Of a DNA stretch of 64,000 nt, positions 41,103 to 51,707 are shown in pieces (within the stretch, counting starts at the first letter, position 1; every line of letters starts with the position of its first letter). The stretch comes from Gadus chalcogrammus. Taxonomy: Eukaryota > Chordata > Actinopteri > Gadiformes > Gadidae. The notes below the pieces were generated by a model, which did no database searches, was not told the origin of the DNA, and was given only the letters and a program-made list of their open reading frames with translations. The stretch spans positions 20,650,830-20,714,829 of the forward strand of contig NC_079419.1 of NCBI RefSeq assembly GCF_026213295.1, read 5' to 3'. A program made the translations under genes and the position numbers.

Positions 41103-41499
41103 AATACCGGCATCTGAGTCTGTTTTATATGCAGATCGCATTCATGAGGTCATTTGCATTGACCATTTATGGTTAAAAAGGGGCGTGTAGAGGGCGGAAC
41201 GTGAAGCTGATTCAGCTGCGCACAATTGTAGTCAGTATGTGATTTATAAAGCAAAGATTGCGTACAGGTGTGCGTACGCAGTGTTTTATAAATCCGAATA
41301 TTTTTTGGCGCACGCAAAACTTGGCTTCTGGGCGTACGCACATTTTTAGTAACGATCCCACGCACAGTTTTATAAATGAGACCCCTGGTTCTTCCACTTT
41401 CACATCAACCTGAAGTCGACTGAACCGCGCGCTGCCTGCTGCCGGCTGCCCGCTGCCGGGCGATGGTGCCTCGCGGCAACCGGCGGCATGTCGCAGTTC

Positions 41500-41937
41500 A
41501 TGTACTTCAGCGAGTCAAACCAAAGTTCCTTTCCCCCAATTCCTTCTCAACCATGGCTTAGATAACCCCCACGACAGTCTCGTTGTGGAAATACAAGACA
41601 CGTCAAAGAACCGACAAGAAACACTTGCGTTACAGTGTGTGTATTCACACACACACATGTGGCGCTCGCACGGTCGAGTCTCATTGGCGGGCCAACGTCT
41701 CTGGGCAGGCCAGGCAGAGTAAGGGGAGGAGCTGAGATTCCTGATGACGTCATGAGCACAGACATTCCAAATCAGCGCGCTTCAGGCTCCGTTTTTTCAA
41801 AGGCGAGCAGAACAGCTAGTGCTAGTTTTACACCAAACGCAAGTTTTAGCCACTGGGGGACCATAGGCAGGCTAGGGAACTCATATTTATGTTAGAAAAC
41901 CTCCCAAAGTGAGATTTTCATGTCATGGGACCTTTAA
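41500..41937. repeat. fragment shared with 39065-39255 and a TTAA-type MITE end
   Basis: Bases 41505-41640 repeat 39065-39255 (AAAGTTCCTT, CCCAATTC, GATAACCCCCAC, CTTGCGTTACAG). The stretch ends ATGTCATGGGACCTTTAA at 41937, a common end of fish TTAA-type MITEs. The left boundary is not defined. Confidence 0.4.
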
Positions 41938-43152
41938 GAAAAACCTGAAAATAGGACAAATTAGTTAAATTTAGTGTGTGAGGCAGTTGATCCACATGTT
42001 TAGGATGAAGCAAACTGTGTTGTGACTGTCAGGTATAGTGAAAAAATGTTACATTCAGAACACACTTATGCACATACACATACACATTACACATACATGT
42101 TTTCTTTTGTCAGAAACCTTGTTACTGATTTGTTGTCTGACAAACAAAAATGTTACATTCAGAACACACTTACACACATACACATAAATGTTTTCTTTTG
42201 TCAGAAACCTGGTTACTGATTTGTTGTCTGACAAATAAATAAATCATTATGTATCATATTAAATTGCATAGAATTGTATTATTTAGCATCGCATCTTGTC
42301 GAATCGCATCTTGTTGAATCGCATCGTGTCGAATCGTATCGTCTCGAATCGCAATAGGGGTGAATCGTATCGTATCGCATTAGTAGCTGCTTTTATGTAT
42401 CTTGAATGTATCGGATCGTTGGCAGTGCATCGAGATGTGTATCGCATCGTCCTCCTGATGGAGATGCACATCCCTAGTCTGCATAATGACAGTGCCACAG
42501 AGCGGACTGTCCTACAAACAGTGGACTTGTGTACCTGTATTGAGTCCCCCACAAGACTTTGAAATGAACCGGTGGCAAAGTATCTGAGTGCTAGACACAC
42601 TTGTAAAGATGGAGAAAGGGCCCCGTTCCTGTCCGTGTCATGTCTTAAGTCATTAGCGAGTGTGTCCGTTATCCGCATTATTTCTGTGCGACGAAATCGA
42701 AAACGCATGTACAAATCTACGTCGTCGTAGATGTCCAATGGATTTAACCGATCACGAAGAACGCGTTGTCTCCGTAAACAATATCCTTCCTCATTTTCTT
42801 CGTTTTGAAGTAACCTTTCTAACCGATCGAAATGAAAAGCCATGCCAACTAGGGATGCACCGCTTTTTTCACCTCCGATACCGATACCGATATCCAGGGC
42901 TCTACGCAAACTTTTTTTTTCAGGAGCACTCGTGCCCCTAAGTTAAAAAATTTAGGAGCACAGGAAAAAAAATGGGGGCACAATAGGTTTTTGTTTAGAA
43001 CATTTATTAGCGTGCAGAAATTGCACACACCAACAGAACCCACTTAATAAAGCAAAATGAAGACAAATAAATAGACAAGATTACATTCAGGCTACACAAA
43101 ACAGCACCAATTTCGGCTTCCACCGTACCAGGGTTATTGGGCTGGGTGTGAT

Positions 43153-43341
43153 TTATATAGAAATCGGGCAGCGAGAATGCCTAGTGGACTCGATGTGTTT
43201 CACCACAGCATCGCGTTTCAGATTAGGGTTCCCCGTTATAAACAGAGAGGAGCCTGCCATTGCCGATGGGGCTTCCTTACAAAATGTACAGAACATTTTC
43301 ATGTTCTTAGCATCATAAACTAGCCACCCGAAATCCTTCAA
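43153..43341 (-). pseudogene. hAT transposase zinc-finger fragment
   Basis: The frame reads DFGWLVYDAKNMKMFCTFCK, then FITGNPNLKRDAVVKHIEST, a TTF/BED-like N-terminal finger of hAT transposases with Cys-x2-Cys. No catalytic part follows in this element. Confidence 0.65.
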
Positions 43342-43621
43342 CCAGTCAGGGGTTGAATTTGTAGACTTTATCGTCTACCATAACAGCATTAACTTTCTCC
43401 ACGCAGTCTATTCATAATATTGTAATGACCACGGAAGAGGCAGTGAATGAAGTATTGATTAGACAGCGATTTAGATACCTAATAAACCGTTGGAACACAC
43501 AAGACTGGTAACCATAGCAACGTAGGTAAACAAACCCTGCTAAACCCTCCCGTAGCGCTCCCCGCGCTACGGCTATCCGGAGGAGCACAGAGCTTTTGAC
43601 CGTGATATTGTATATACAATA

Positions 43622-45241
43622 CAGGGCTGTAGTGGAGGGTAAACGCACGTAAACGCTGTTTACGCACCTCTGGAATTTAGGAAATAGCGTTTACGCACCT
43701 CTAAATAGCGTTTACGCACCTCTAAGTGGCGTTTACGAACTTCAAAGTTCCCTGTGCCTTGTATTCTGCCATTGGAATAATCGGAAATAAATTTAGTATC
43801 ATTTTAAAACACCTAAAACAAAGTTTCAAATTGTTGAACAAATAAACGCTGTAATCTGAATCATTTTCATGTGCGCTGTAGGCCTATGCTATTATGGTCT
43901 GTGACCCTCCAATCAGTGCCTTGCGGCTGCGGCGGCGACACCAATCAGGATCCAGGAAAATATGTAAACAGGAAGTATGTAAACACATGGCCCTACGCGT
44001 TGTGGATTATCATGCCTGCCTACCTGTCATTAATAAGCCATGGATATCAGGCGATTTTTGAAGAGACCTTCGAGTGCTCCCACTCCAACAGAAGCCCGAA
44101 AAAGGCCTCAAGTACAAAGTAAGACTGAAGATGATCAATTCACATGAGTTGTTTTTGTGTTTTATAAATCAATTTTACTTGATGAACTATTAAATGACTA
44201 CGAGCATTCAGATTGGCCAATGCGTAGTCATGCTATCCGTGTACTGCCCCTGTCAAGGTGAGCGAAAGTCAGTCAGAGTTTTACTATCCATATCAAACTT
44301 CGGTTTTGGCGTATCAACTTCGCTATAGCTCGGTCGCTATGTTAAAGCCTCAATTTGGAGATGCGAGGTTGGCGGTTGCAGCCGTGGACTCCGTGGCTGA
44401 ACCGTGGATCGGGCGGATGACGCGACAAAAATATATATTTTAATTAAATTCGGGCGGTTGGCGGTTAAATCGATTATTATTTATTTTCTTTTAAATTATT
44501 TTCCCAGCAAACTGGCCTATTCCCCTAGACTAGAGGAACCGTATGGGGAATCCAAGTTGAAACAACTTGCCCAAAGGTTCAGACTTGATGACAGAAAAAT
44601 TCTTGAAGGCTATAGGGATTTTAAGGATAACTCAAGCATCATTCCAGAAAACCTTGCACCACTCCTGAATATCGACCATCTCATTCCAGTTAGCACTGCT
44701 GAGTGTGAGAGGAGGTTCAGCTTAATGAACATCATAGTGTGCCCCCTGAGATGCAGTCTGCACTTCATGGTCACAGTGTCGTCCTTGATGTTTATTCAAC
44801 TGAATGGCCCACCACTCAGCCACCACAAAGTTCAATCCAACACGTATGTGAAGTCCTGGCTGGTGAAGCACAGGGGAGCCATGAACCCCAGAACACACCC
44901 CTGCAAGGCAGGACCTGACGTGGAGGACATGAGACCCTCTGGGCACTACTGTGAAAAGCATGCATACTAATACACACACATACACACATGCCATAGATAT
45001 AGTTCTTAATCTACACATACCTTTCTTTACTGTTGATATTTGAATAACTTGAATAAACTACAAACACATTCATTAACTGTCATTGATTGATTTAATATGA
45101 CTTTAATTGATAACATAATGGAATATAGCCAGGCTTGCCTTACAGAGTCGCAACACTTTGCGTTGCGTTGCGTTGTGTCGAGGTCGGTCTGATCACAAAA
45201 TTCATAGTTTACCCACCTCTAATTTGACCACTACAGCCCTG
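43622..45241 (+). mobile_element. third-level hAT element
   Basis: The ends CAGGGCTGTAGTGG and CCACTACAGCCCTG are flanked by a perfect 8-bp ATACAATA (43614-43621, 45242-45249). CGTTTACGCACCTCT repeats lie near the left end. It carries only the C-terminal part of a transposase. Confidence 0.9.
44515..44970 (+). pseudogene. hAT transposase C-terminal (hATC) fragment
   Basis: YGESKLKQLAQRF, NIDHLIPVSTAECERRFSLM and SLMFIQLNGPPLS fit the dimerisation segment, with the last catalytic Glu in ECERRFS. The RNase H-like core upstream is absent. Confidence 0.65.
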
Positions 45242-46078
45242 ATACAATAAAATTATATAATATACTATTCTATATAGAGCTCGGGGAGTCGCAAACGGCA
45301 GCAATCACTTTCTCCTCCATGCTGCGGTTCACCCCGGACTGCACTGCAGGGAACGGTTGGCCGGTTGAAAACTGATTGGCTGTTACGTAACGCACGTCAC
45401 TCAGTGGCCACGCTGTTGAACGCTGATTGGCTGTCATCACGCGAATGTCGCGGCAAAGTTTAAATATTTCAATCCACCTGAAATCCACGTGAACGCGCTC
45501 GCCCGTGCCGGGCAAAAGTGTCGCGCTGCAAATGGAATCGCTGCTTTGTATGGAATCGTTTCGCCCCTTCGCGTTTGGTGTGAACGCACAGTATAGTGCG
45601 CTGTGGAGAAGTCACTCGCACGCGTGCTCCTGTTTTGTTTTTCTCGTTCGCACGCCGAAATATTCACTCGCAAATGCGAGTGAAATGGGCGCACTGTAGA
45701 GCCCTGCCGATATCTGAGGTTTAGTATCGGCCGATACCGATCCGATACCGATATAGAAAAACAGCGCGAAATTATGGCTACAAACTGTAAGTTTCATTGA
45801 GGGGAAAAGACTGGGATCATGAGACTTGAATTTTTTGAGGTGCTTTATAAGGTTTGTGGTATTAAAGCTAGAAGGTTTAGTACCACCCCTCGGGACATTT
45901 ACTTTGCATATGTTGCATGTAGCCGTGGAGCTTGCTGGCTTAGGTAAAGTGAAATAGCTCCAGATAGCAGATCCTTTTGCTCGCTCCATTTTGCAATCAC
46001 TGTAGGCTCCGCACGGCGTGTTGCTTGTTTATGACGTCACTCACAGCGCACAGCATAGAAACTGAATAGATCAGCCAA

Positions 46079-46210
46079 TAGATAGATAGATACACTTTTA
46101 TTAATCCCGTGAGAACATTTTCGTGGGAAATTCAATTATCAAAGCAGCAAGGTAGTAGGAATAGGATTCAAGTATGTACATAAACGTAAAAAAAAAGAAA
46201 AAAAAAAAGT
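46079..46210 (-). repeat. short LINE 3'-end-like fragment with GATA repeat
   Basis: Three GATA units precede TACACTTTTATTAATCCCGT and GGGAAATTCAATTATCAAAG, a common fish LINE 3' end; it closes with an A-rich run. Family uncertain. Confidence 0.45.
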
Positions 46211-46526
46211 CTTTTTTAATATGGATCGGCCCATTTGTCACCGATACCCGATTTAGAAATGTCTTCAATATCGGTACCGATACCGATACAAATATCGGAT
46301 CGGTGCATCCCTAATGCCAACGGTAGCGGGCGGTTTAACGGCGGACTTTACACCTACTAAGTAGGAGGTGTAAGTTTTAGGATATAACTTAAGCCTACGT
46401 TGGACGTATGTGGTGTGGTGCAACATTGTAACAATTAAGAGCTTTCAACCTAAACTCCTCCGTAAGGCCAATTTACGGTGGAACTAAGCTAAGTGGGACC
46501 TTACGTTCTGCTGGTGCAACTGGACC

Positions 46527-46683
46527 CTGGTGGCTATGTATAGTAATTACAGCTTATGTGTTCGATCTTGCTCCCATGTGGCTATGTGGGGGTAATGTAG
46601 CTTGTGTGTTCGATCCTGCTTCCTAGTGGCTATGTGGGGGTAATGCAGCTTGTGTGTTCGATCCTGCTTCCTAGTGGCTTATG
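46527..46683. repeat. ~53-bp minisatellite, right of the Harbinger element
   Basis: Three units of GTGGCTATGTGGGGGTAATG with CAGCTTGTGTGTTCGATCCT; the first is more diverged. Confidence 0.8.
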
Positions 46684-46772
46684 TGCTTAAAATACGTAAC
46701 AGTTGGTCAACTAGTTTTAGCGCCCACTGTTTTCAGAGCGGTACAAACCTTTCAGAGCCCTCCGTACTCCCG

Positions 46773-47622
46773 GGGCCTCTACAAATTCTCTTTTTTGCAT
46801 TGGAAATTTCCTTTCCTATGGAGATGACCCGGAAGTGCTTGGAGGAGAAGTGGCTTGAATTCTAAAAATGCTTAGGAAAGGAGCCTCAATGCTTCCTTTA
46901 ACCCTCCTTTAGCCTAGGTTACTCCTGAGCAACCTTTGCGAAAGGAAAGGTGATAGTGGTATCCCATAATCCTTTAATGCGGCAATATTTAAAGAAACGT
47001 GCCATTGCCACTGACGAAGAGTAGGCTCTACGCGAAGACGCATCAGAGACGCGGTAAAGCAGAAGAATAGAAGAGAAGAAAATACAATTGATAATAATGG
47101 ATACCAATTCCAGAAATATATTATTTGAATCGAAATGAAATTTCTGTTTATTAAGCACACAATATAAACCATAAGAAAATAAAATGCAGACTTCACATTT
47201 AAGAAAGATGTGGGCAGTTAATTTCAACATCAACATAAGTTGAGCCTCTTTTTATCTTTTTATTCACATGTGAATTGGGTTTTCAACTAGCCTAAAATAT
47301 TTTCGTTGGCCAAGTCCGACCGAAGTGATTCTCAATGTTGGCGACAACCTGATAGAAATCAATACGACAAGAGCGGATCAAAAGAGCGCTTGTTGTAGAC
47401 CAACTTCGGAAAACTGTAGTTCCACTGTAAAGACGCTAAATTCAGCAATACGCAATGACGTTGGTTAGGAAAAGTGGAGTCAAATTCATTTTAAGCAGCG
47501 CTGTCTTTTCCTATGTTCAAAAGGAAGCACCTTTTCATCTCTCCTTGACCCGATGACATTTTCCTCAAGGGTTAAGTAAAGGAGGCATAAAGGTTAGGAG
47601 ATTTGACCATTCGTAGAGGCCC
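46773..47622. mobile_element. Harbinger-type MITE copy A (uninterrupted, 850 bp)
   Basis: The ends GGGCCTCTAC and GTAGAGGCCC are flanked by CCG and CTG (one mismatch). It gives the empty-site reference for the LINE in copy B. No frame. Confidence 0.8.
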
Positions 47623-47917
47623 CTGGTCTACATATGCCTATTTAATTTGACAACTCTCAGGTGTTCATGTTCGAAGTGGTTGATTTGAGCGTTTTTGCCT
47701 CATTCCCTTTCCATATTAAATAATATTATCAATACTAATGAATAAAAAAACTGTGCAATGTTTGGTCCCAAAAGGAGACCTGCACAGCACTGATATGTTT
47801 ATTGTTTGTCATTGGCTTGGTTCCTATACATGCAAACTCTAGGAGAAGATAATTTTGAGGGGAATGAGGCAGAGAAAAATATCTGACCATAATAAACCAT
47901 ATTGTATGTCGCTAACA
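47623..47917. other. intergenic, unassigned
   Basis: No supported feature. Confidence 0.4.
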
Positions 47918-48515
47918 GAAATATAAGTATGAATGATTTTGTTTTTATTTTGTTAATAAGATGCAAATAAAAGATAACAAACAAAATGTATGTATCTTTC
48001 CAACACTTTTCATTTAATTGTGATTTAGCACTACAGATATAACAATTAACGCTCAGAGACAGATTGTGATTGTGTCAGTTGAAAAGTCAATTTTTTTGCA
48101 ATGATTACAGGTTCTCCATTTATAAAATAAAGATTAAAAAAAATCTGAAACATAATTGGCAATGCCCATTTTTCCCATATGATGGCAGCAAACTCCCAAA
48201 TGTAGTTTTGGTGTACTTACAGTGAGAAAAGCATAAGGGCACCAGGGAGGTAAAACAAGAGTGGCAGGACTCCATTCAGGTGGGAAGTCCATATCTCTGG
48301 TCTGGGGATTTTTAACAAGCTTCAACCGCCTTCAGGCAGCTGTCACCTGTCATTTCTGCTGACGATTCTGTTATCTTCCCTTGGTAACAGCATGTAATTT
48401 GTATTAATATTGGCCATAATAACATACTGGCAGCAATACAAGCCACATGGTGTTTGCGTCACGTGGGAATATGTATTTTGAGGAGCACAAGTTACAACTA
48501 ACAATACTCAAGGCA
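47918..48515. repeat. flank segment, first copy of a 600-bp duplication
   Basis: Near-identical to 50217-50826 with only a few differences (gatata/gataaa; gttaca/gtaaca). It directly borders the left end of the tRNA array. Confidence 0.9.
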
Positions 48516-49082
48516 AGAAAAAAAAACTGCGTTAAATCACCTCGACATTGATGCCGTCAAATGTTGATAGAAAGTAGCCGTATTTAATTCCCCACTGATA
48601 AATAACCCATGATTTAAATTATAGGGCCCCCTTCCTTTCAGTCCCACCTGAATCATCTCCTTTCAACCCTTAACCTTATCTTTGAGCGTATGAATTCTCC
48701 TGGGTTCTGGAAAAGGGGAAAAGGGGGGAGCCCCCCTTAAGAACAAGCTTTCCTCTCCCTGTGGCCCCCTTAAATGTTAATTGGTAAAAAAAGATAGCAA
48801 AATATGGCTTTTAAGAAAAAAACTATTTCCATGTTATGATCGTAAGACAAGGTGAAATGGATCATATCTAAACTCCTAAATACTTCCAATTCCTAGATAG
48901 CACTTTAGCCAGCTAGCTCTTCCAGACACTCCGTACTCAAGTCAACGGAAGTAAATGGTTGGACGGGAAATTACAGCGCAGTTCTATCAAATCTACTCTT
49001 GGAAACACAGTTGATTATTTTCACTTAACAAAGGTTAATGGTATGGGCTGATGCTTGACCTGGTGTTCAGTAAATATCAGCT

Positions 49083-49156
49083 CGTCCCTGGGTGGGCTTG
49101 AACCACCAACCTTTCGATTTACAGTCGAACACGCTAACCAATTGCGCCACAGAGAC
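49083..49156 (-). tRNA. tRNA-Asn body with anticodon GTA (Tyr)
   Basis: 74 nt with all four arms. The anticodon loop reads CTGTAAA instead of CTGTTAA, so the anticodon (49120-49122) is GTA. The acceptor stem G1-C72 and discriminator G are Asn-like. One D-stem-side change (GCGTG) is present. No oligo-T follows closely. Confidence 0.8.
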
Positions 49157-49764
49157 CTATGAGGTAAATCACATGTGTCTTGAAAAAAAAGTAATACGCC
49201 CAAAAAAGACGTGCGTTAAATCACCTCGACATTGATGTCTTCAAATGTTGATAGAAAGTAGCCGTATTTCATTCCCCACTGATAAATAACCCATGATTTA
49301 AATTCTAGGGCCCCCTCCCTTTCAGTCCCACCTGAATAATCTCCTTTCAACCCTTAACCTTATCTCTGAGCGTATGAATTCTCCTGGGTTCTGGAAAAGG
49401 GGAAAAGGGGGGAGCCCCCCTTAAGAACAAGCTTTCCTCTCCCTGTGGCCCCCTTAAATGTTAATTGGTAAAAAAAGATAGCAAAATATGGCTTTTAAGA
49501 AAAAAACGATTTCCATGTTATGATCGTAAGACAAGGTGAAATGGATCATATCTAAACTCCTAAATACTTCCAATTCCTAGATAGCACTTTAGCCAGCTAG
49601 CTCTTCCAGACACTCTGTACTCAAGTCAACGGAAGTAAATGGTTGGACGGGAAATGACAGAGCAGTTCTATCAAATCTACTCTTGGAAACAGTTGATTTT
49701 TTTCACTTAACAAAGGTTAATGGTATGGGCTGATGCTTGACCTGGTGTTCAGTAAAAATCAGCT

Positions 49765-49838
49765 CGTCCCTGGGTGGGCTTGAACCACCAACCTTTCGAT
49801 TAACAGTCGAACGCGCTAACCAATTGCGCCACAGAGAC
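49765..49838 (-). tRNA. tRNA-Asn(GTT), with nearby T5 terminator
   Basis: A full 74-nt consensus copy: GTCTCTGTGGCGCAATTGGT, loop CTGTTAA, B-box GGTTCAAGCCC, discriminator G. A TTTTT run starts 7 nt after the 3' end (plus-strand aaaaa at 49754-49758). Confidence 0.93.
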
Positions 49839-50216
49839 CTATGTGGGAAACCACATGTGTCTTGAAAAAAAAGTAATACACCCAAAAAAAAACTGCGTTA
49901 AATCACCTCGACATTGATGCCGTCAAATGTTGATAGAAAGTAGCCGTATTTAATTCCCCACTGATAAATAACCCATGATTTAAATTCTAGGGCCCCCTTC
50001 CTTTCAGTCCCACCTGAATCATCTCCTTTCAACCCTTAACCTTATCTTTGAGCGTATGAATTCTCCTGGGTTCTGGAAAAGGGGAAAAGGGGGGAGCCCC
50101 CCTTAAGAACAAGCTTTCCTCTCCCTGTGGCCCCCTTAAATGTTAATTGGTAAAAAAAGATAGCAAAATATGGCTTTTAAGAAAAAAACTATTTCCATGA
50201 TATGATCGTAACACAA

Positions 50217-50826
50217 GAAACAACAGAAATATAAGTATGAATGATTTTGTTTTTATTTTGTTAATAAGATGCAAATAAAAGATAACAAACAAAATGTATG
50301 TATCTTTCCAACACTTTTCATTTAATTGTGATTTAGCACTACAGATAAAACAATTAACGCTCAGAGACAGATTGTGATTGTGTCAGTTGAAAAGTCAATT
50401 TTTTTGCAATGATTACAGGTTCTCCATTTATAAAATAAAGATTAAAAAAAATCTGAAACATAATTGGCAATGCCCATTTTTCCCATATGATGGCAGCAAA
50501 CTCCCAAATGTAGTTTTGGTGTACTTACAGTGAGAAAAGCATAAGGGCACCAGGGAGGTAAAACAAGAGTGGCAGGACTCCATTCAGGTGGGAAGTCCAT
50601 ATCTCTGGTCTGGGGATTTTTAACAAGCTTCAACCGCCTTCAGGCAGCTGTCACCTGTCATTTCTGCTGACGATTCTGTTATCTTCCCTTGGTAACAGCA
50701 TGTAATTTGTATTAATATTGGCCATAATAACATACTGGCAGCAATACAAGCCACATGGTGTTTGCGTCACGTGGGAATATGTATTTTGAGGAGCACAAGT
50801 AACAACTAACAATACTCAAGGCAAGG
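50217..50826. repeat. flank segment, second copy, inside the array
   Basis: Copy of 47918-48515, placed after a partial tRNA unit. The junctions show that the array's left edge with its flank was duplicated as one block. Confidence 0.9.
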
Positions 50827-51470
50827 CTTCAGGCCCAGAATATATTTCATTTTCTTTGCATTAATGGTTCACATATATGCCATTAAAATGCCTCCAACCT
50901 ACAGTAAAGTCCAGGGTTCTCCCTGGGTCTAGTCAGTCTTAACCTTTTATAGATGACATGCATGTATTTAAAATGTATGTCTTTCATGAAAAATGTCCTT
51001 TATGTGAAACTTTCCAAGTAGTGGTGTGCCTTTAAATAAAAACCATTCTGAAGACCAGAAGCCCAGATGGGCTGATGCAACTGCACAGTGGGTCCTTTCA
51101 TAGAATGAGGATGGAGAGGCTATGTGTGGGACCATGAAACGTATTGTTAAGATGAAGAAAAGTGGAAAAATTACATTTCTAACCCTATCCCTTTTTCTTC
51201 CCAGGTTGCCTCGTACCTTTGATATGGTTCAAGGTGTGGATCAAAGGGCGCTAGATCAATACCAATGTTCACACCGGCTGATTGGCTGAGGGATATCTGA
51301 CTGAAAGTGTTGCTCTGTCATTTCGTTGCCCTCCAACTGCATGCTTAGGCTTCCCTGCTTACCTGCCTTGTTGTTCAACAGTCCTCTGTTCACACACCAA
51401 TGAGGTGGCAACACGGATGTCCCAATGGCGGGGATATGAATATGAATATGATGAATATGTATAATCAGTA
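50827..51470. other. non-array sequence between tRNA array blocks
   Basis: Unique sequence of about 640 bp with no recognised gene; an ATGAATATG-type short repeat is near 51436-51462. The tRNA unit resumes at about 51475. Confidence 0.5.
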
Positions 51471-51646
51471 TAGTAAGCTCTTCTTTCAGACACTCCGTAC
51501 TCAAGTCAACGTAAATACATGGTTGGAAGGGAAATGACAGAGCAGTTCTATCAAATCTACTCTTAGAAACAAAGTTTATCTTTTTCACTTAACAAAGATT
51601 GATAGTATGGGCTGATGCTTGACCTGGTGTTCAGTAAATATCAGCT

Positions 51647-51707
51647 CGTCCCTGTGTGGGTTTGAACCACCAACCTTTCGAGTAACAGTCGAACGCGCCA
51701 CAGAGAC
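51647..51707 (-). pseudogene. tRNA-Asn pseudogene lacking most of the D arm
   Basis: 61 nt. A 13-nt deletion between two GCGC motifs removes the D loop and part of its stem; the anticodon GTT remains. It occurs in the first unit after the non-array gap. Confidence 0.85.

Larger units (their letters stand above)
39378..41384 (-). mobile_element. second Harbinger-family element, nested in the hAT
   Basis: The ends GGGTCTCATTTATAA and TTATAAATGAGACCC are flanked by CTG (39375-39377 and 41385-41387). It carries a truncated Myb/SANT-like frame on the minus strand but no transposase. About 1.35 kb without the LINE at 39870-40519. Confidence 0.85.
38542..42476. mobile_element. hAT element inside the Harbinger transposase gene
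   Basis: The ends TAGGGATGGGAAG and ATGCACATCCCTA are flanked by a perfect 8-bp GTCTGCAT (38534-38541 and 42477-42484). Subterminal GATGCATCG/GAATCGCATC motifs abound on both sides. At 38831-38920 a short frame (MADEELYVP, VWQNFGFAKK) looks like the start of a BED-type transposase and then stops. A 35-bp inverted repeat is at about 38912-38945 and 39030-39068. Non-autonomous; about 1.9 kb without its nested guest. Confidence 0.88.
37548..42843 (-). pseudogene. Harbinger DDE transposase (HARBI1-like), split by a hAT
   Basis: The start codon at 42843-42841 opens MAFHFDRLERLLQNEENE and continues to 42477. A hAT occupies 42476-38542. The frame resumes at 38533 (RINTFVGFPSQPDQQ) and runs to a donor at 38048; the last exon is 37756-37548 (stop TAG). 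Joined, the pieces are one open frame of 353 residues, the usual length of the family. Catalytic residues are Asp158 (GCVDGTH), Asp233 (LGDSGYP) and Glu269 (NAVERC), with a helix-turn-helix-like N-terminal part (VHKSTVCRTV). A second hAT sits 6 bp upstream of the start codon. No other stop was seen, so the gene was intact when the hATs arrived. Confidence 0.88.
42895..45706. mobile_element. second-level hAT element
   Basis: The ends CAGGGCTCTACGC and CTGTAGAGCCCTG are flanked by a perfect 8-bp CCGATATC (42887-42894, 45707-45714). It has a minus-strand zinc-finger fragment at 43153-43341 and a nested third-level element at 43622-45241. About 1.2 kb of its own sequence. Confidence 0.9.
42850..46313. 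mobile_element. hAT element at the start codon of the Harbinger transposase
   Basis: The ends TAGGGATGCACCG and CGGTGCATCCCTA are flanked by a perfect 8-bp ATGCCAAC (42842-42849, 46314-46321). Its subterminal repeats are CCGATACCGATA on both sides. It is only about 640 bp once its guest (42895-45706) is removed. No transposase. Confidence 0.9.
30730..46526. mobile_element. PIF/Harbinger transposon (about 3.6 kb) swollen to 15.8 kb by nested insertions
   Basis: The left end reads GTTGCACCAGCAGAACGTAA and the right end is its inverse (TTACGTTCTGCTGGTGCAAC). CTG flanks both sides (30727-30729, 46527-46529). It holds the two genes expected of an autonomous Harbinger, a Myb/SANT-like DNA-binding protein (plus strand) and a DDE nuclease (minus strand), arranged tail to tail 107 bp apart. 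Guests at 31835-35568, 36075-37138, 38542-42476 and 42850-46313 each have a perfect 8-bp duplication; subtracting them leaves about 3.57 kb. Confidence 0.85.

Noticed and set aside
17441..48500. Exons of DOCK7, in whose intron ANGPTL3 lies in mammals
   Set aside because: I found no frame recognisable as DOCK7 on either strand; the intron could exceed the window or synteny may differ.
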